NCBI RefSeq assembly: GCF_014306625.1
Contig: NZ_JACRYL010000001.1
Location: forward strand, 398,597 to 462,596
Direction of reading: 5' to 3'
DNA from: Pedobacter fastidiosus
GTDB taxonomy: Bacteria > Bacteroidota > Bacteroidia > Sphingobacteriales > Sphingobacteriaceae
Length of the DNA stretch: 64,000 bases
A program made the position numbers and the translations under genes. Positions 61,143 through 64,000 of the stretch are shown here, piece by piece. The notes beneath the pieces were generated by a model, which searched no databases, had not been told where the DNA came from, and worked only from the letters and a program-made list of their open reading frames with translations. Positions within the stretch are counted from its first letter, which is position 1. Each line of letters starts with the position of its first letter.

Positions 61143-63467
61143 CTACTGTTTCTCAATCACTTTTTGAGTCTTATTTAAGGAATCTTTCTTTGGTAAAATT
61201 GGCTTAATATCAAGCTTAGAGGTATCTGCTTTTAAGGTTTGTTTTAATACTTCTACTTTCTTAATCGACCCATCTTTTAGGGCTTCCAAGCCTGGAGGTA
61301 AAATAGATGTCGGAGTTTTTACAGATTTGGTTGTGCTGGCAATTGGAGTTTTTGGTTTAGCCTTTGGCTTTGCCTTACCTGACGATCCTACTGCATCTTT
61401 TTTTGATTTCGGTCTTTCCGTTGGTTTCCAAGAAAATCCTTTTAAAACATTGTCTTTTGCTACTTTTACTTCAGGATTTAACGCACCTTCAACACCTTTT
61501 ATATAAACAATATCATCTATATCATTATCCTTAAAAATAAACTTTATCCGGCTACTCAGCGTTTGGTTCATCTCTTTATAAACCTTTGTGCTGTCATCTT
61601 GTGTATAATAGATGCTTTCTGCATTACCATCTACATAGAGATTTTTCAGTTTTCCATCGTTAAAGAAACCAGTCATTAACCGTCCTTTAATCTGGTTAAA
61701 ACGAAGAGAATCTTTTGGTGTATTTACCAAAAATGCATTCCGAAAGGCCTGAAGATTATTTAGCTTATTCTTTTTAAACTGAACATAAATGGTATCCCCA
61801 ATTTGTTGTGAACCTTCCGACCAAATAATAGGATTGATAAAACACCGTAACGTAGAATCGGCACTGGTGTAAAACAAACTATCTGTTTTCGCTTGAATGT
61901 TGCTTTTAAAGATTTTAACGCCATGATAAGCCCTAATCACTCTAGCTTGAACGGTGTCAGCTGGATTAAATTTTGCTGTATCGTTTTTCAAACTATCTGT
62001 TTTCAACTTAGATAAAATAGTATTGATCCCATTTTTAACCGTTTTTTTATTGATGGTTTTAGCAAGGCTATCCACATTAACTTTGGGAATGTTTTTAGGA
62101 ATTGCAGAAGCTTTCGTTACTAATTTTTTCTGCAAACTATCGGTTTTTATCTTCGGGAGATTTTTAATTAAGGAATCGGCCTTCGCCTTTAATATATTGC
62201 TTTTAACCAAGCTGTCTGGCTTAATCGATAAATTCTTGGCAAGCGAATCTACCTTAGTTTTTAGGCTATCAGGAATGTTGTCTGGCAAAATGGTTTTACT
62301 GTCATCCGCTTTATTTCCCTTTCTATTTTTCCTCGAACTTCTTGGGTCAATCGCTTTATCTATTAGAGTAGATTTATCGGTGTTGGCGCCACGTTTGGGA
62401 GCACCAATTTTTTCGTTTCCAGCTGATTTTCTTTCCTTGGCTCCACCATCTTCATCATCTTCTCCAACTTGATTATCGGCCTTAATGGAGATTTTTGGAA
62501 TCAGCTTTATTGTTTTTTGTAAAACCATTTGCGTCTCCAATGTATCTGCGCCAAGCCATAAACTATCAGGACGTTTTTTATTTTTCACCAAAATAGAATC
62601 CTCAGTTCCGATGCCTAAATATGCATTTCTGGTGACTAACGTTCGCTGATCTTTTTTGTAATAGTAGCCTAAATCGCCGAACATCTTCATCTTATCTTTT
62701 GAATCAGAGAAAACGATGTTTTTTACTGCTTTACCATATCCAATTTTCCCGAAGTAATATAAGCTGTCGCCTTTTAAAGATCTAGTGCCTTGAGTATATA
62801 AATTTTTCTTCCCGAAGTAAGCATCTTCAGTCATGGTATTATAAGCACCATTTTCGGTGTAAAGATTATCGTCTTTGCCCTTTATATTGGTTGGGCCATA
62901 AAAATAAGTCCATTTTGTTTGCGTATTGTATCGAAGCGTATCCGATTTAATTGTTACCTGAGGCGTAACCACAACCACATTATGCCTAAAATAAGCATCG
63001 TTACTGGTGCTAAAGTAGTAACCGTTCTTACTGGTTAGCGTAACTTCTTGATTAACAATTTTACCACCACTGGTATAAGTTCCAATTTTGCTTAGCGTAT
63101 TGTAATCTAAAATATTTGTGGTTAGGATGGCTGTTGGATCTTCCATTTTAACATTTCCAGTTAAATGGGCATGTTTTTTATTCCCATCATATTGTAATTG
63201 ATCAGAATAAATATTAGTTTGAAGTTGAGTGATATGGACATGATTGTAGGCTTCAAAGTAATTTCGCTCACTGTAATAAACGGCACTATCACAACTTAAT
63301 GTGGCATTATCTTGTTGGAAAACAGGTTTGCGCAGATAAGACACCTTTGATTTTGGAGCACCTGTAATTTGCTCAAAGGAGATGATTTTAATAATAGAAG
63401 GTTTTTGCTGACCGAATAAAATTGCGGGGCAAATCAATAAAAATAAAAAGACAAATATTTTTTGCAC
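61143..63467 (-). CDS. OstA/LptA-like envelope protein with a DSL-rich repeat insertion
   Basis: The 774-residue secreted protein (GTG start, signal peptide ending 'AILFGQ') has OstA-like beta-jellyroll repeats at about 25-300 ('NIYSDQLQYDGNKKHAHLTG', 'ILDYNTLSKIGTYTSGGKI'). It resumes them at about 505-660. Between them is a basic, Ser-rich stretch that contains about six copies of a K-x-DSL-x-K motif (about 400-490). OstA-like proteins carry lipopolysaccharide across the periplasm. It is transcribed divergently from tilS. Confidence 0.82.
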   Translation of the reverse strand: MQKIFVFLFLLICPAILFGQQKPSIIKIISFEQITGAPKSKVSYLRKPVFQQDNATLSCDSAVYYSERNYFEAYNHVHITQLQTNIYSDQLQYDGNKKHAHLTGNVKMEDPTAILTTNILDYNTLSKIGTYTSGGKIVNQEVTLTSKNGYYFSTSNDAYFRHNVVVVTPQVTIKSDTLRYNTQTKWTYFYGPTNIKGKDDNLYTENGAYNTMTEDAYFGKKNLYTQGTRSLKGDSLYYFGKIGYGKAVKNIVFSDSKDKMKMFGDLGYYYKKDQRTLVTRNAYLGIGTEDSILVKNKKRPDSLWLGADTLETQMVLQKTIKLIPKISIKADNQVGEDDEDGGAKERKSAGNEKIGAPKRGANTDKSTLIDKAIDPRSSRKNRKGNKADDSKTILPDNIPDSLKTKVDSLAKNLSIKPDSLVKSNILKAKADSLIKNLPKIKTDSLQKKLVTKASAIPKNIPKVNVDSLAKTINKKTVKNGINTILSKLKTDSLKNDTAKFNPADTVQARVIRAYHGVKIFKSNIQAKTDSLFYTSADSTLRCFINPIIWSEGSQQIGDTIYVQFKKNKLNNLQAFRNAFLVNTPKDSLRFNQIKGRLMTGFFNDGKLKNLYVDGNAESIYYTQDDSTKVYKEMNQTLSSRIKFIFKDNDIDDIVYIKGVEGALNPEVKVAKDNVLKGFSWKPTERPKSKKDAVGSSGKAKPKAKPKTPIASTTKSVKTPTSILPPGLEALKDGSIKKVEVLKQTLKADTSKLDIKPILPKKDSLNKTQKVIEKQ

Positions 63468-63471
63468 TCTA

Positions 63472-63479
63472 CAAAGTTA
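63472..63479 (-). promoter_or_regulatory. -7 box of ostA-like gene, 4 nt from the start codon
   Basis: The minus strand reads TAACTTTG; four bases (TAGA) separate it from the GTG start, so the mRNA is predicted to be leaderless. Confidence 0.5.
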
Positions 63480-63487
63480 GTTTTTTG

Positions 63488-63503
63488 TTCCGAACGTTCG
63501 GAA
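63488..63503. promoter_or_regulatory. Perfect 16-bp palindrome between ostA-like gene and tilS
   Basis: TTCCGAACGTTCGGAA is fully self-complementary without spacer. It occupies the space where the -33 contacts of both divergent promoters would be. Its shape is that of a TetR-type operator, but no TetR gene is in the window. Confidence 0.6.
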
Positions 63504-63520
63504 TACCAGTTAAAATTAAA

Positions 63521-63528
63521 TATTTTTG
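63521..63528 (+). promoter_or_regulatory. -7 box of tilS, 4 nt from the start codon
   Basis: TATTTTTG matches TAnnTTTG; GTGG then separates it from the ATG at 63533, so a leaderless mRNA is predicted. Confidence 0.5.
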
Positions 63529-63532
63529 GTGG

Positions 63533-64000
63533 ATGTTACCCTTAACGCAATTTCAAGATTTTATTGAACATAATAAGCTTTTTACTCCAGGTAACAAGAT
63601 TCTTTTGGCCGTAAGTGGTGGTAAGGATTCCGTTTTAATGTTGCATCTTTTTAAGGCGATTGGAATTGATGTTGGAGTAGCGCATTGCAATTTTAATTTA
63701 AGGGCAGATGAAGCACAGCGTGATGAGAATTTTGTTAAAATGCTCGCCTCTAGCTTAAACTTACCTTTTTATGTAACGCATTTTGATACAAAAAAATATG
63801 CCATTGAAAATAAAATTTCTACGCAAATGGCCGCACGCTCATTGCGTTACCAATGGTTCGAAGAGTTGAGGGCAAAAGAAAATTACGATTACATTGCTTT
63901 GGCTCAACATCAAAACGATGCTGTAGAAACTGTACTGATCAATTTAACAAGAGGCACCGGAATTAGCGGTTTACATGGTATTTTGCCGAAAAGAGATCGA
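63533..64000 (+). CDS. tilS: tRNA(Ile)-lysidine synthase, N-terminal part (cut by the window end)
   Basis: The ATG at 63533 opens a frame of 156 codons that runs off the end of the window. It contains the PP-loop 'LLAVSGGKDSVLMLHLF' and 'VAHCNFNLRADEAQRDENFV', plus 'LAQHQNDAVETVLINLTRGTG', all typical of TilS. The enzyme converts C34 of tRNA-Ile(CAU) to lysidine. It is divergent from the ostA-like gene. Confidence 0.95.
   Translation, partial: MLPLTQFQDFIEHNKLFTPGNKILLAVSGGKDSVLMLHLFKAIGIDVGVAHCNFNLRADEAQRDENFVKMLASSLNLPFYVTHFDTKKYAIENKISTQMAARSLRYQWFEELRAKENYDYIALAQHQNDAVETVLINLTRGTGISGLHGILPKRDR

Overview
The window is about 64 kb of AT-rich chromosomal DNA from a member of the Bacteroidota, most likely a Sphingobacteriaceae species close to Pedobacter. 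The evidence is: TonB-dependent receptors with carboxypeptidase-regulatory N-terminal domains, a receptor/DUF4249 lipoprotein pair, a mutL-rhomboid-rhomboid-EEP gene row, OstA- and SurA-type envelope genes, and promoters of the Bacteroidota type (-7 box TAnnTTTG, sometimes with TTTG about 18 bp upstream) with few Shine-Dalgarno sequences. The genus is an inference. I saw no rRNA, tRNA, prophage, insertion sequence transposase or CRISPR array.

Layout. 0-9.4 kb: recO, an RND/MMPL exporter, a cupin, a beta-barrel protein, a UbiA-like membrane protein, a methyltransferase, a thioredoxin-reductase-like flavoprotein, a 54-residue membrane protein and an amino acid permease. 9.5-14.9 kb: an inverted-repeat element, then a PadR-PspC-outer membrane protein-lipoprotein operon with a palindromic operator. 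15-30 kb: a giant multi-PAS hybrid histidine kinase, an SGNH esterase, a GH5-CBM6 glycosidase, a TonB receptor/DUF4249 pair, a hydroxyacid dehydrogenase and a 908-residue MG2/plug-domain protein, separated by tandem hairpin repeats. 30-40 kb: a nitroreductase, the mutL operon, and an amidohydrolase/serine hydrolase pair. 40-46.5 kb: an accessory-looking row of minus-strand genes for secreted, membrane and lipoproteins, governed in part by a Crp/Fnr regulator. 46.5-64 kb: mostly housekeeping (msrA, cysS, M28 peptidase, MoxR, surA, rdgB, ostA, tilS), plus a toxin-antitoxin pair, a DinB pseudogene and a GDPD-family protein lacking its catalytic histidines.

Most notable result: three minus-strand promoters at about 42.0, 43.0 and 45.0 kb share a roughly 50-bp, almost identical module. 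It holds a perfect FNR-type palindrome (TTTTGAC-N4-GTCAAAA) exactly 28 bp from a TAGTTTTG -7 box, which places its centre near -41.5. A Crp/Fnr regulator with an E--SR recognition helix is encoded next to the third copy. This looks like a small local regulon controlling a sterol-desaturase-like membrane enzyme, a secreted protein of unknown function and a lipoprotein with a papain-like (permuted NlpC/P60-type) domain.

Intergenic DNA is unusually structured. At least three families of hairpin-forming repeats recur, often as tandem arrays with a period of 100-142 bp, and nearly always between genes. Several genes (padR, cysS, ostA, tilS) have a start codon exactly 4 nt after a perfect -7 box, which predicts leaderless mRNAs.
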